This document shows, one piece after another, positions 1 to 11,009 of a stretch of DNA of 64,000 nt. Below the pieces are notes generated by a model that saw nothing but the letters and a program-made list of their open reading frames with translations, did no database searches and was not told the DNA's origin. The stretch is from Doryteuthis pealeii. Its lineage: Eukaryota > Mollusca > Cephalopoda > Myopsida > Loliginidae. The stretch's first letter is position 1; every line of letters begins with the position of its first letter. The position numbers were made by a program, and so were the translations under genes. Location: assembly GCA_023376005.1 (NCBI GenBank), contig CM042181.1, positions 704,057 through 768,056 on the forward strand, written 5' to 3'.

Positions 1-2345
1 TTTTTCCAGCAGCAATCTCAGCATATTCAGAGTAAGGATAACAGAAGTTGTTACAAGATCCCGAGTTAGACTCATCAAACCTCATTGTTCCGTGCAATCG
101 GTTTGATGAGCAAAACGTCGTCCGGTTCGATTATCTTTGATTAGTTCGCCGGAAGCGATGTTAACTATGCAAGGATCAAAGGACTCTTAAGCAAATGTAT
201 GCCCTTTGAGCTAATGTGCCTGATTATCTAATTCGACCCGTGAGGGTTTTAGTTCTTATTGAGTACGAGTGTCCCAGCTAGTAAAAAGTAAAAGATTTAC
301 AAGTATCGAAAAGGTTGATCCTAGATTAGGTTACCATGTTGTTCTGAGTTAGCTTTTTAATTTAGATGCTTTATTGGACGCAATATTTGAATGAAAGTCA
401 CGAGCATAGTTGAATCCCAGTTCTTAATAAGATTAGAGATTTTTAGCGTCTTAATTTTCTGCCCGATATGATCCTTTAGACGAGGATTTGCGCTGGACGC
501 AAAAAACGTTACCCCTCCAACCCTAAATAAGTGATTTTTTATTTTACATTGCAATGAAATCACGCAGGAGGAAATACTGATTTGGAGGGTTTGCTATTAC
601 GAAATAATAGCCGAAAGCACTTGTGTAAGAGGTAAGCGTCAATTGAACCAGTGTATATATGACTCGATTATTTGATACCCAACTATTTCCAGGATTTAGT
701 TGCTGATATATGTACGTCAAGATAAGACTAGATTTTTTTTCCGAGCAGCATCTCAGCATATTTCAGAGTAAAGGATAATCAGAAGTTGTTACAGAAGATT
801 CCCGAGTTAACTGCATCAATCATCTTGTTTGCAATCGGTTTGATGAGCAGACGTTACGTCTCCGAGTTACCATCCTGAGGAAAGCCTGCTCTTGAAATCC
901 GGAGCCGAGTTTACTGCCAAAGGACTTCTTTCAAAGGACCCCAATCATGTATGCCTTTGAGCATGTGCTGACTGCTTCTATTCGCCAATGTTTTAGACCT
1001 TCTTATTGAGTAAGGTGCCTCACCCAGGCTAGTAAAAAAGTAAAAGATTTACAAGTTGTAGACGGTTGTGTCTTAAAAAGGGTGTGACTAGATTAGATTA
1101 CCAGTGTTGCTGATAGGCTTTTTTAAGTAGTGCCTCTTATTTGACGCACAAATTTCTTTGAATGAGTCACGTTGGAAAAATGTAATGACGACACCAAAGT
1201 AAAGTTTCTTAATAGATTGTAGCGATAAATTTTACTGCCAGTCGTTTTAGATTTTTGTGCTCGTTAGAGGACGCAGGACTCGTTACTCTCTGGAAACAAA
1301 TATACCCCCTAAGTTTACAGTGTCTTTACTACACTGAAGTGATTTTGGACAATGAAATCAGTAGGAAATACTGAATTCGGAGGGTTTGCTATTTACGAAT
1401 AATAGCGAAAGCACGTGAAGAGGTGGCGTCAATTCAAAGACAGTGTATATATGACTCGCTTTGTTATTGATACCCACTAATTCGGATTTAGTGGACTGCT
1501 TCCTTTATATGACGTCTAAAATCAAGACTGAAGATTTTTTCCAGCACAGCATCTCGCATAATCATCAGAGTAAGGATAACAGAAGTTGTTACAGAAGATC
1601 CCCGAGTTAGACTACACCAATCCATCTTGTTCCGTGCAATCGGTTTGATGAGCAAAACGTCGTCCGGATCGATTGAGCTCATTGAATCCGGAGCCGATGT
1701 TAACTGCAAGGACTTCTTTCAAAGGACCCCAATCATGTATGCCTTTGAGCATGTCCCTGAACATATTCGCCATGAGGTTTTAGACCTTCTTATTGAGTAC
1801 GGGTGCTCCCAGCTAGTAAAAAGTAAAAGATTTACAGTTGTAGACGGTGTCTTGAAAGGGTGTGACTAGATTAGATTAACAGTGTTGCTGATAGCTTTTT
1901 AATTTAGTGCCTTTATTGGACGCACATAATTTCTTTGAATGAGTCACGTGGAAATGTATGAATCCAAAGTAAAGTTTCTTAATAGATTGTAGCGATTTTA
2001 CTGCGTTCGATTTTACTGTTCGATTGAGCTCATTAAGATCCTTTTTGAATCCGGAGCCGATGTTAACTGCAAGGACTTCTTTCAAAGGACCCCAATCATG
2101 TATGCCTTTGAGCATGTCCCTGAACATATTCGCAGTTAGGTTTTAGCTCTTCTTATTGAGTACAGAGGCCAACCAGATACTAGATGCAGTGAAAGTTTAG
2201 CATCTATGGATGGTATACTATAAGGGTGCTATCTGCTTGTTCCAATAATATCTTGAGCTTACAGTGCATTATCTACTTAGGAAGACCAAACTCAAAAGCC
2301 TTAGTAATTTTGAACAATGAAATCGTGGGTGCCATTATAGTATGT
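1..2345 (+). pseudogene. Tandem array of FEM-1-like 3' relics (three units plus a partial)
   Basis: Units start near 1, 733 and 1533 (spacing 732 and 800 bp), with a truncated unit from about 2025. Unit 3 is best preserved: 1480-1869 reads as LYMTSKIKT, TEVVTEDPRV, then SIELIESGADVNCKDFFQR, TPIMYAFEHVPEHIRHEV, LLIEYGCS, which aligns with the C-terminal ankyrin pair of copies 1 and 3. CUL2-box relics (TTACAGTG context) occur near 1310 and 2262. Units 1 and 2 differ from unit 3 mostly by one-base indels, as decayed pseudogenes or an unpolished long-read consensus would. No unit has an intact gene. Confidence 0.75.
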
Positions 2346-2770
2346 GACCTACCTGTTTTGAATATGTCCTACCTCGGTAAGAGTATATTTTTAGATATAA
2401 GTAGTAGGCAATTTACTGAAACTAATTATTTTTCACATATATTCAATTTTTAAAAAATCCAATTCAGCCGATCAATGTTTGAAATTGTGAATTATTTACA
2501 GCTAAGAACGGTATACTGTATGGGGACTGTAGGGGAATTTTTCCATGCAGTATCAAATACTGCTGTGAAAAATCCAGAAAACGGGAAAAAGATCTCTTAA
2601 AAGACCTGATACAGATTTAAGTCGACATGATTTTTTAAAACATTGTGATATATATTGTTTATTCAAGTGTCCTACCCGGTTTGAATGTGTCCTGCCTCAG
2701 TAAGAGTATATTTTTAGATATAAGTAGTAGGCAATTTATTGAAACTAATTATTTTTCATATATATTCAAT
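2345..2770 (+). repeat. Direct repeat of about 100 bp, two copies
   Basis: About 2350-2450 and 2669-2770 share CTACC..TTTGAATRTGTCC and AGTATATTTTTAGATATAAG followed by GTAGGCAATTTA. A weaker third copy is at 7505-7570. The 220 bp between holds no recognisable gene. Confidence 0.6.
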
Positions 2771-2777
2771 TCCAAGA

Positions 2778-2975
2778 AACGGACATACATACACACAACT
2801 GCCCTTTATATATGTTATAGAGAGATACACGGACATACATACACACAACTGCCCTTTATATATTTATAGAGAGATACACGGACATACATACACACAACTG
2901 CCCCTTTATATATTTATAGAGAGACACACGGACATACATACACACAACTGCCCTTTATATATGTATAGAGAGATA
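2778..2975 (+). repeat. 50-bp minisatellite, four copies
   Basis: The string GGACATACATACACACAACT recurs at 2781, 2831, 2880 and 2930, so the period is 49-50 bp. Each unit also holds CTGCCCTTTATATAT and a TATAGAGAGA tail. A single inverted copy of the same unit lies at about 37786-37830. Confidence 0.9.
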
Positions 2976-3084
2976 GTAATTAAAAATAATTAAAGAATAA
3001 TAATTTATCCATGATTTACATGAATCAGATCTTTTTAACTCTAAAATTCTGAAATAGGATTAGGGCTAGCAGTTATTATTATAA

Positions 3085-3660
3085 CTAGCAAATATATGCA
3101 CCTTCCGGGTGCAAGTATTTAAGTTTTAATGTAATGAAATATCGTATTAAATTAGAAAGTCTAATAAGAAGGCAGATAAAAAGATATGTAACAGAGTGGG
3201 GTATAATAGAAAAATAGAAATGAAACTTACTCTTCCATCACTCCCGTCTTTCATTGCTGAATTTTACTTATTTAACTATTTAGTTAAATTAGGAAATAAA
3301 GAATAAAATGACAGTTAGTTTTTCTTGTTAATGGATTTCATTTAAGATTTATTGAAGAGATTTTTGATTATATTCATTAAAATAAAACCAAACAATTAGA
3401 AATCAATAATACTAAGCACACATTTAATAAAATCGCATTTTTAATATCAATATGCAAATTAGCCTTCCCATTCACACTGCAAACCGCTATTTTTTGTATA
3501 TATAAATACAATTGCATGTTATTTGTATGTAGATATGGACAACACTAATAAAAAGGTGAAGCAATTTTATTAATAATTCAGGTTTAAATATAAATAAAAT
3601 CCTGGAGAATTTGATCTAAATAACTATGTTAATTGTGACTAGATTAGTAATATAGTTATA
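3085..3660 (-). mobile_element. Non-autonomous Helitron, 5' end lost
   Basis: Read on the minus strand it ends with a GC-rich hairpin (GCACC-loop-GGTGC type) followed 8-12 nt later by CTAG, the Helitron 3' terminus. The body matches the 60408-61047 element. The TC-starting 5' end expected near 3700 is missing. Confidence 0.75.
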
Positions 3661-3699
3661 ATTTGCAAAAACTTGCAAAGATCCGGGGCCGAAACCACT

Positions 3700-3985
3700 G
3701 GACCCTTTGGGTCTACACACAGAAGTGATTTCGAACAATGAAAACACGTATTAGGGAATTCTACCGAAAATAATCAAAGACTTCATTATTTACGACAACT
3801 ATTTTTGAGTGTCCGAAGTGTTTGAAACCACGGGATTAGACCAATAACACAAGCTTACAATGTCTACACACAGAAGTGATTTTGGACTATGAAAACGCGT
3901 ATTAGGGAATTCAACCAAAAATAATCAAAGACTTCATTATTTACCACAAATATTTTTGAGTGTCCGTACTCGTTTGGATTTTATT
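3700..3985 (+). pseudogene. Two relics of the FEM-1-like C-terminal tail
   Basis: Around 3856-3975 the sequence reads SLQCLHTEVILDYENAY, a stop, GIQPK, IIKDFIIYHK. This lines up with the tail of copy 3 (SLQCHAAETILDYQINYEG..VLEEFLNLH). A second, weaker copy occupies 3710-3800. The preceding GGATTAGACCAATAACACA recurs at the relic near 6981. Confidence 0.6.
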
Positions 3986-5040
3986 AGAGCTCTTAAAATA
4001 ACTGATACAGGTTCAAACCCAACATGACTTCTTTTTTAATATTATGAATATTTTATTTATATAAGTCAATATATTTATTTTTAAGACATTATGCAAATTT
4101 ATAAAATTGAAATTATTTGTTTTACAAACATATTATTAGTCATATGGAAATCCGATCTCACTGACAATTTTTTTTTTTGGTAATTCAATCAAAAAAAGCA
4201 AGTAAAAGTTTGAAAAAGAATAATATTATGACATTTTTTAGCCGAAATCAGAATTCATGGTTTCTTTACTATTGTGAGGTTTTAAGGGTCAACTAAGAAC
4301 AAAACGACGGGTAACAAATGTAGAAAATGTATTAACAAAAGTAGACAAATACAATATAAATAAATGGAAAATACGTCCGACAATAGAGTTATTGTCTTAC
4401 TGCCAAGCCACAATTATCCCTGTTACTTATAGTAACCTGTCGGCGCATTCCATTAGTCTTATAGGGTGTATCACCTATAAAAAAAAATCACGTATAGAAA
4501 CTTATAAGAATCTTCTGATATAATTATTCACTCTTTATAGAAAAAATTAAAAATCGTTTTTTATCGTTTTTTTTTTTTTTTTTTTTTTTTCAGAATTCCT
4601 AAAATAAAATAGAATAAGGGGAGACCTCCATAAAAAATATTTCCCCTAACATATTATAGAAAAAAAACTATTTTAAACATAATTTCATCAACAGGTGAAT
4701 AAGTAGCGAAATTTTCGTGAAAATTTGACTCTTAATTGATGTTTCATGTATATTTTTTAAAATCCGGTCGTCATAATTTGTTTTTGTCTACGTTAAATTT
4801 CAATTGATTTAATGGTGCAAAAATGTAAATATTGTTTTCTTTCATAATTTTCATTATTTCCGTAAGCTGAAATGTTTTAAAAAATAGTCAGGAATTTTTT
4901 TAAATATTTCTTCTTTTGAATGGTCCAAAAACTTTGAAGATAATATTAACCTTTATTCAAGTTTCATTGTGTTAAATATAAGGGGGGTAAATTTGACACG
5001 GAAGATTGGACATCCCTAGAGATCTACGGTCGATTAATTT
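3986..5040. other. AT-rich stretch without recognised gene
   Basis: Contains a 23-T run near 4568 and short AT-rich ORF-free sequence. I see no gene, SINE or terminal repeat here. Confidence 0.6.
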
Positions 5041-5042
5041 GT

Positions 5043-5460
5043 TTGCCTATGTTGTGTCAGTGCTGCTGTGCCTGCACTATTTTGAACTTAACGAGGCGCC
5101 TTGAGAACAAACTGGATGGGAATTACACAAGAATTCTGCGCGCGGCCCTGAACAAGTCGTGGAAGCAGCACCCCACAAGAAACCAGCTGTATGGCCACCT
5201 GCCCTCCATCTCACATACCACCCGAGTGAGACGGACAAGGCATGCTGGACACAACTGGAGAAGCAAGGACGAAATCATAAGCGACGTTCTATAGAAGCCA
5301 AAACATGGACATGCCAATGTGGGCTACCCACCGAGGACCTACATTGACCAACTCTGGGAAGATGCAGGATGCTGTGCAGAGGACCTCCCTGGGAAAATGA
5401 ATGATAGAGGGTTGGTGAAAGATTGTCATGGATATCCGTGCTAATTACGCAACATGATGA
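5043..5460 (+). pseudogene. RTE-type non-LTR retrotransposon, 3' fragment
   Basis: The reading frames give TRRLENKLDGNYTRILRAAL, NKSWKQHPTRNQLYGHLP, VRRTRHAGHNWRSKDEIISD, then EDLPGKMNDR, the common C-terminal end of RTE reverse transcriptase proteins. Frames are broken. It ends in an (ATG)n tail at 5453-5470, the simple-repeat tail usual for RTE. The 5' part is absent, as in 5'-truncated insertions. Confidence 0.8.
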
Positions 5461-5779
5461 TGATGATGATTGTCAGATTAGACCAATGGTTCTCAAACTG
5501 CGCCCGGGCGCATTGGTGCGCCCCAGAACTTTTTCAGTTGCGCTCCGTAGTATTCTTGAAAACTCTATCCAGATATGAACAGCAAATGTATACTAAGTTA
5601 CTATATTATACATTTCTTTACGAACACTCTGCTTGTTTCGTTGTGTCATTATGATAGTTATAAGTTACTTTTCTTGCAACTAAATAAAACCACAGGTTTT
5701 AAACAATTTTATCGAGAAAAATTATTTTATTGCAATTTTCCGCCTCATATTTATGTGAACTGGGATTTTCAACCCCTGC

Positions 5780-5905
5780 AACAATTAAGTGTAAAAAGAG
5801 AGGAACTCTTCAATGCATTGATGAGGAAATGAGAGTTTGTCTCTCAAACATAAGACCAAACATTGAAGAAATTGCAACGTCTCATCAAGCTCATGTTTCT
5901 CATTA
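5780..5905 (+). pseudogene. hAT transposase C-terminal remnant
   Basis: A frame around 5813-5905 reads EEMRVCLSNIRPNIEEIA, TSHQAHVSH, stop. This resembles the C-terminal end of ZBED-like hAT transposases. Upstream frames are broken and the catalytic region is missing. Confidence 0.65.
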
Positions 5906-5971
5906 ACACAGGAATGAATAAACTTCATAGAGGTATGTTAAGTTTGCTTTTGTTAAATGTTATTTTATATA

Positions 5972-6880
5972 CTAGCAAATATATGTACCCTCCGGTACAA
6001 GTATTTAAGTTTTAATATAATAATATATCATATTAAATTAGAAAGGCAAATGAAACTGAATAAGAATGCAGATAAAAAGATTAGTAACAGAGGGGGTATG
6101 ATTGAAAAATAGAACAACTTTGAAACTAACTCTTCCATCATTTTCCATTACTCCCTTCTTTCATTGGTAAATTTTCCTAATTTAACTATTTAGTTAAAAT
6201 AGGAAATAAAGAATAAAATCGTAGTTATTTCTTCTTGTTAATGGATTTCTTTTTAAGATTTATCCCCGAGATTTTTGCTCATATTCAATAAGGTAAAACC
6301 AAACAATTAGAAATCAATAATACTAAGCATATATTTATCAAAATCAAATTTTTGATATCAATATGCAAATTAGCCTTCCCATTCACACTGTAAACCGCTA
6401 TTTTGTTGTATATATAAATACAATTGCATGTTGTTAGTATGTTGATATGGTCAACAGTGGCTTCGGCCTCTGGACCATTGATATAATTAACAGCGTCGAT
6501 CCCAGGGGGCCATCCCCCCAGGCAACACCTGCCCCCTCGAAAAGGGCTGGGTTTATTTGCCTGAGGCGCCCCCTTGAGGGGGAATGCCGACGGGATCGAC
6601 GTAATTTTTCACCTGCCACTCCATGAGCTTCGGCTTGTGAGTGGTCCCACGTTAATAGGGACTTTGTGCCTGACCCGTACAAGTGGGGTACGCGGTAAAT
6701 ATCGTATGTCGATATGGTCAACAGTATTAATGACGTAAAACTATTTTATTAATAATTGAGGTTTAAATAAAAATAAAATCATGGACAATGTGGCGTAAAT
6801 AACAAAGAGGGATTGTGAGTTGAGAAGTAATATAGTTTCAGTTACAGACAGACAAACACACAATCTCTATTATAATAAGA
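5972..6880 (-). mobile_element. Helitron nested in the hAT element
   Basis: Minus-strand 5' end TCTTATTATA (at 6880) and 3' CTAG (5972) with a hairpin GTACC-CTCC-GGTAC. The stem differs from the family (GCACC..GGTGC) by a paired C-G to T-A change. An R2 repeat (about 6463-6705) interrupts it. Confidence 0.85.
6463..6705 (+). repeat. R2, GC-rich ~250-bp repeat inserted in the Helitron
   Basis: Starts near GGCTTCGGCCTCTGG and ends near GGGGTACGCGGTAAATATC. GATATGGTCAACAGT occurs on both sides (6446 and 6713), which looks like a duplicated target. Other R2 copies: 27130-27290 (-), 37460-37600, 42226-42447, 42468-42725. Confidence 0.7.
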
Positions 6881-6988
6881 TTTAACAGTTAACTTAATAA
6901 CATATTAGTACTATTTTGTATACAGTGCGCTATCAAGTATCTGTAGTACGCCCAGATTGTATAAAGTTTGAGAACCACTGGATTAGAC

Positions 6989-7110
6989 CAGTAACACAAA
7001 CTTAGTGTCTACACACAGAAGTGATTTTGGACTATGAAAACGCGTATTATGGAATTCAACCCCAAAAAATAATCAAAGATTTCGTTATTTACCACAAATA
7101 ATTTTGACTG
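6989..7110 (+). pseudogene. FEM-1-like C-terminal tail relic
   Basis: Reads TEVILDYENAYYGIQPQK then IIKDFVIYHK with a stop, homologous to the 3.86-kb relic and to the tail of copy 3. The hAT target duplication lies at its left edge. 7110-7365 is AT-rich with no recognised gene. Confidence 0.55.
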
Positions 7111-7365
7111 TCCGTACTTGTTTGGATTTTTATTTTTTAGATCTCTTAAAAGAGCTGATACAGGTTCAACTCCAAATGACGTTTTTAATATTATGAATAT
7201 TTTTATCTAAGTCACTATATTTATCTTTAACACATTATGTAAATTTATAAAAATGAGATTATTATTTGTTTTAAATATAACAAATTATTAAATGGGGTTT
7301 CTCAAAATAAAAATAAAAACAATCGAGATTTTGCAAAGTATTAGGATACTATACAACGTCGCTGT

Positions 7366-7525
7366 AGGGCCGGTTAGCTCAGTCGGTAGAGCATTCGATT
7401 AGAAACCACAAGGTTCCTAGTTCGATTCCGGCCCTCGCCAAACTCAGCGTATGAGTAGCACAGGAATCTGCGTGGTAAAGTAAGGAGCTGGTGGTAGGTG
7501 TGGCACTCCACCTCAGATATAAGTC
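7366..7525 (+). mobile_element. tRNA-derived SINE
   Basis: Pol III A box TTAGCTCAGTCGG at 7374-7386 and B box GTTCGATTCC at 7420-7429 in a tRNA-like head. A family-specific body follows (CTCAGCGTATGAGTAGCACA; GGTAGGTGTGGC; CTCCACCTCAGA). The 3' tail seen in other copies is lost. Confidence 0.85.
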
Positions 7526-7689
7526 GTAGTCAATTCATTAAAACTAATTATTTTTCACATATATTCAAATTCAAGAAATGCAATTCAGTCATAAGCTGTA
7601 TATAGTAATTAAGAATAATTAAAAAAGAATTTATCCACAATTTACATCAATCAGAGATCTATTTAATTCTAAAATATTCTAAAGTTCTG

Positions 7690-7880
7690 AAATAGGGTTA
7701 GGGGTTAGGGTTAGCAGTTATTATTATAACCTTATAATATGCTTTTTTGGTAGGCCACATACTATAAGAGAGACATGATTTCGTAGGCCACATTCAAAAG
7801 GAAGGCCACATACTATAATGGTACCTAATAATCTTCATACAATGACTGCTATTTACACAGTAGCATTGCAAACAACAAAG
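7690..7880. other. Short telomere-like patch and AT-rich spacer
   Basis: A few TTAGGG-like units at about 7688-7710. The rest holds a short repeated phrase (GGCCACATACTATAA) that also occurs near 23105. Confidence 0.5.
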
Positions 7881-8221
7881 CCTTCATCAGATGATGACTC
7901 TGGGTTCAGGCATGGTTTCGGGGCCGAAGCATCATTACCACTAACGCCCCAGCAGTATCTCACGATACCACCAGACTTTGTCGGTTTGATGTAACAATAT
8001 AGGACTGCCATATCCACGCTGATGTGGTTAGAGCTTTCTCCTGGATCTTTTAAATGTATTTCCTCTTGTCTGGTGGAGAACGTCCAAGTTTAGACAAAAA
8101 TGTCAACGTTGAGTTGGTAATAAATCCTCGGCATCTGACTTTGATGGGAAATACATTTGTTATCCATCCGTTTCTGACGCATTGTTCACGTAGGTCTTCA
8201 TAGTTTTCCTGTTTATGCTGA
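7880..8221 (-). pseudogene. Retrotransposon-derived coding relic
   Basis: The minus strand reads KQENYEDLREQCVRNGW, FPIKVRCRGFITNSTL, then EKALTTSAWIWQSY with stops. The NGW..PIEVGCRGF..S..LGI..WIW pattern is common at the C-terminal end of reverse-transcriptase-like proteins in invertebrate genomes. The exact clade is not determined. Confidence 0.5.
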
Positions 8222-8390
8222 TTTTTTTTGTTTTCTTTCGTAAATCATTTTTTAAATTTTTATTCTTTACAATAAATTACACTATATTCAAACACTGATC
8301 ACATTCTATTTCTTTAAGATGAACCATATTTTGGCAGAATGTTAATATGTACATGTGTGATTTCTGATAGTTGATCTCTCAGAATCATCA

Positions 8391-8930
8391 TCATGTCGCG
8401 CATGTAGCACGGGTATCGACAACAATCTTACGCCAACCCTCCCTATCATTCATTGCACCTGGAAGATCCTCTGCGGAACAGCCAGCATCTTCACATAGCT
8501 GGTCAATGTAGGTCCTTGCTGGGCGCCCCACACTTGCATGTCCATGTGTTGGCTTCCACAGGAGAACGTCGCTTATGAGTTCACCCTTACTTCTCCAGCA
8601 GTATCCTGCATGCCTTGTCCGTCTCACTCGGATAGTTTGTGAGATAGGGGGCAGGTGACCGTATAGCTGTTTCATGGTAGGGTGCTGTTTCCATGACTCG
8701 CAGCATCCTTGTGCAGCTCCCATCTAGCTTATTCTCAAGACGTTTAGTTAGGGTCCAGGTGGTACAGCCATATAACAGCACCGACACAACCACAGCCTGG
8801 AAGAACTGTCGCTTCAGCCTGTTAGGGAGATCGGACCTCCATATGACCGATAATCTATTTGTGGCCGACCATGCCTTTGCTATCCGCGTATTAACATCTC
8901 TCAGAATAATACTCATATTTTGGTACATGT
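8391..8930 (-). pseudogene. RTE-type non-LTR retrotransposon, 3' fragment
   Basis: Minus-strand frames give SVIWRSDLPNRLKRQFFQAV, VLLYGCTTWTLTKRLENKL, then IRVRRTRHAGYCWRSKGE, GRPARTYIDQLCEDAGCS and EDLPGAMNDREGWRKIV. This is the RT C-terminal region of an RTE element. A frame change occurs near 8700, and an (ATC)n tail lies at 8391. Same family as 5043-5460. Confidence 0.85.
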
Positions 8931-9169
8931 TTAACTATTCTTCTTCCAGAATATGGGTAAATAGTAGGGCAGACAAAGTTCTTTAAACTTTGTATGGTAA
9001 CCGATGTAGGAGAAAAATAGAGAAAAAAAGATAGAGGAAACTTCTAAATTAAAACTTGTAAATTTAAAATATTTATTTTGATGATCAAATAGTAATTACG
9101 TATCGCCAATAATTAAAGTTTGAACAATTAAGAAACATTATAACCTTCTCTGAACCGCAATATGTCCAC

Positions 9170-10185
9170 TGGGGCAGAAACACCGACTACACCTCTGCAG
9201 AGGGGTAAAATCCCCTTCTTTGGCCGTGGGAGGTGATCCTTGATGCTTAAGGATGGAATCCAGGTGGCTGAGAAGTCCATGACAGGCAACATTCCACTTT
9301 GGACCTTACTTGGCTCTATTCGATCAATCGGGTGGTTACGTCAAGCCCTAGCACCTATATGATTGCCCACACCAAGGCTCGAGATTAACGCTGTCCCGTC
9401 GACCCGGGGACGACAAAAATTACATCCGGGATGATCAATATGTCATCCGGGACAGTTTGCCGGGGACGGTAAAAAATTTCCTAACAGTACTACATTCCAA
9501 TATTGGCTGTCCAGTGATTGCCCGAATACTGACCTCAAAATGAGGCTACGGTACCGCAGGTCTATTCTCAAAACCATGTAATGAATAATGGTGGAGGGAG
9601 ATAGTTTAAAAGGACCGAATTATGTACTATTAACCCTACTCAGGGTAACTTAAAGTAAAAAAGTATTTTTTTAGCTCAAAACACACTAGGAAATGGATTT
9701 TTTGTCCAAATATACAGAATTATCACTGCTTCAGCTTTTCTTAATGTTTTATTACATGTTATTATGCTACTGATGACTGACAAGTATAGATGATGCTAAT
9801 GAATTAAACAAAAATATTTTGATTTCGGGACGATCCAAAACCCATTTGGGACGATCCAAACGCCATTGGGGACGGTTGATAATTTTTGTTCGGGACGGTC
9901 ATGAAAAAAGTTAGTGCCGGGGCCTGGCCCACACCCTATTGCCCTTATGGGAAGCTCTAACCCTTTTATCATATGGGTGCTAGAATGCGATGGCTGAGGG
10001 TCTTCATGTCCTGGGAATGATGTTAAGCTCCATCTGATGGTGAGGCTCCATTTATAGAGGTTTGGGGAATGTGGAGCACCCCTTCATCACCATTGCTCCC
10101 TGGTCCACACTGACCTGAGGTGATAGTACCTGTTGGGATCCCATCTATGGGTTCAACTAGGAAAATGTGTTTATAGAAAATCTTT
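9170..10185 (+). repeat. R1 interspersed repeat, interrupted by a hAT element
   Basis: R1 is a ~600-700-bp repeat running from CTGCAGAGGGGTAA through GTCCTGGGAATGACGTTAAA and CCTGTTAGGGTCCCATCTAT to ATGCCGTAAAAC with an A/C-rich tail. The tail suggests retroposition. This copy is split at 9365-9934 by the hAT insert. Confidence 0.75.
9373..9926. mobile_element. Non-autonomous hAT element (554 bp)
   Basis: Termini CAAGGCTCGAGATTAAC and GTTAGTGCCGGGGCCTG are imperfect inverted repeats. The perfect 8-bp duplication GCCCACAC flanks them (9365-9372, 9927-9934). Removing the insert restores the R1 sequence. Subterminal GGGACG(A/G)T motifs recur and may be transposase-binding repeats (inference). 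Confidence 0.85.
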
Positions 10186-10224
10186 TTAAAAATCCAAAAA
10201 TGTGATATATATATATATATATAT

Positions 10225-10480
10225 TCATACCAGATTTAGAGCCTTCAGACTATCATCTCTTTGGCCATATAAAAGAGGGTTTGAGAGGCAAACATTATTC
10301 CAGTGACGAAGAATTGAAATCTGTAGTGAAGAAGTGGCTCAAAGAACAGTCGTGAGAATTGTACGGGGCAAGGATTCATGCTCTGATTCGAAGGGGGAAC
10401 GTTGCTATTGAGAGAAACAGTGACAGTGGAGAAGTAGGGATGTGATCCACAGAGGATCAGCTTCATTTTGATGTATGATA
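10225..10480 (+). pseudogene. mariner transposase C-terminal relic
   Basis: Reads DLEPSDYHLFGHIKEGLRGK, HYSSDEELKSVVKKWLKEQS, stop, then ARIHALIR and NVAIERNSD. The SDYHLFG motif contains the last catalytic Asp of mariner DD34D transposases. N-terminal parts and terminal repeats are absent. Confidence 0.8.
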
Positions 10481-10665
10481 TATATTCCTGTGTTGGTAAT
10501 TATATCTGTCCTAAACAAAATGGCATTACGTTTTGACGCACAATCGTGTATATATATATATATATATATGAGAAGTAAATACACAAACGATGTGTTTTGA
10601 TGTGGCTTTTTTTAGCCGAAAATATATATATGTGAGGAGGGAGGATTGGAGTAAATCCGACAGAA

Positions 10666-10972
10666 TGTAGTAAAGATATGTGGAACAAAGGAACAAAACC
10701 CAGACAAGTGTATGTAGGAGATATATTTCGCTCAGCTTCATCAGTCGTTTATTTGATCATTAAAGCATTATACGAGTGTTTCATAGAAGAGAAATTTTCC
10801 TCACAAACGCTATCCCGCCCACTTGACTTCTTCCCCTAATCCACCCCTCTCCCATTCACTTTCTCTTCTATAAAACACTTGTATGATGCTTTAATGATCA
10901 AATAAACGACTGATAAAGCCGAGCCTAATGCTTAGCGAAATATAAGTTTTGTCCCTTTGTTCCACATATTTT

Positions 10973-10978
<6 letters not shown>
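10666..10978. mobile_element. Foldback/MITE-like element
   Basis: About 110-bp inverted arms. Left arm: ATATGTGGAACAAAGG, ATTTCGCTCAGC, CAGTCGTTTATTTGATCATT. Right arm: their reverse complement, ending CCTTTGTTCCACATAT. About 60-80 bp of unique sequence lies between. The right end abuts an (AT)n run (10976-11007), so target duplication cannot be judged. Confidence 0.7.

Positions 10979-11007
<29 letters not shown>

Positions 11008-11009
<2 letters not shown>

Larger units (their letters stand above)
5484..6980. mobile_element. hAT DNA transposon with 8-bp target duplication
   Basis: Left end CAATGGTTCTCAAACT (5484) and right end AGTTTGAGAACCACTG (to 6980) are inverted repeats of the common hAT type. 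GATTAGAC flanks both sides (5476-5483 and 6981-6988), a perfect 8-bp target duplication. The right flank continues into a FEM-1 tail relic. The element holds a transposase remnant (about 5780-5905) and a later Helitron (5972-6880). Confidence 0.85.

Noticed and set aside
1627..1869. An intact 80-aa ankyrin gene
   Set aside because: Homology to FEM-1 continues upstream of this ATG in the same unit, and the frame lacks most of the protein; it is the best kept piece of a relic.
7366..7440. A functional tRNA gene
   Set aside because: A and B boxes are present but the cloverleaf is imperfect, the same head recurs with a long conserved non-tRNA body, and one copy has a target duplication: it is a SINE.
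9988..9999. ATGGCTGAG as a first exon for FEM-1 copy 1
   Set aside because: It is part of the R1 repeat and is followed by GGTCTT, not a splice donor.
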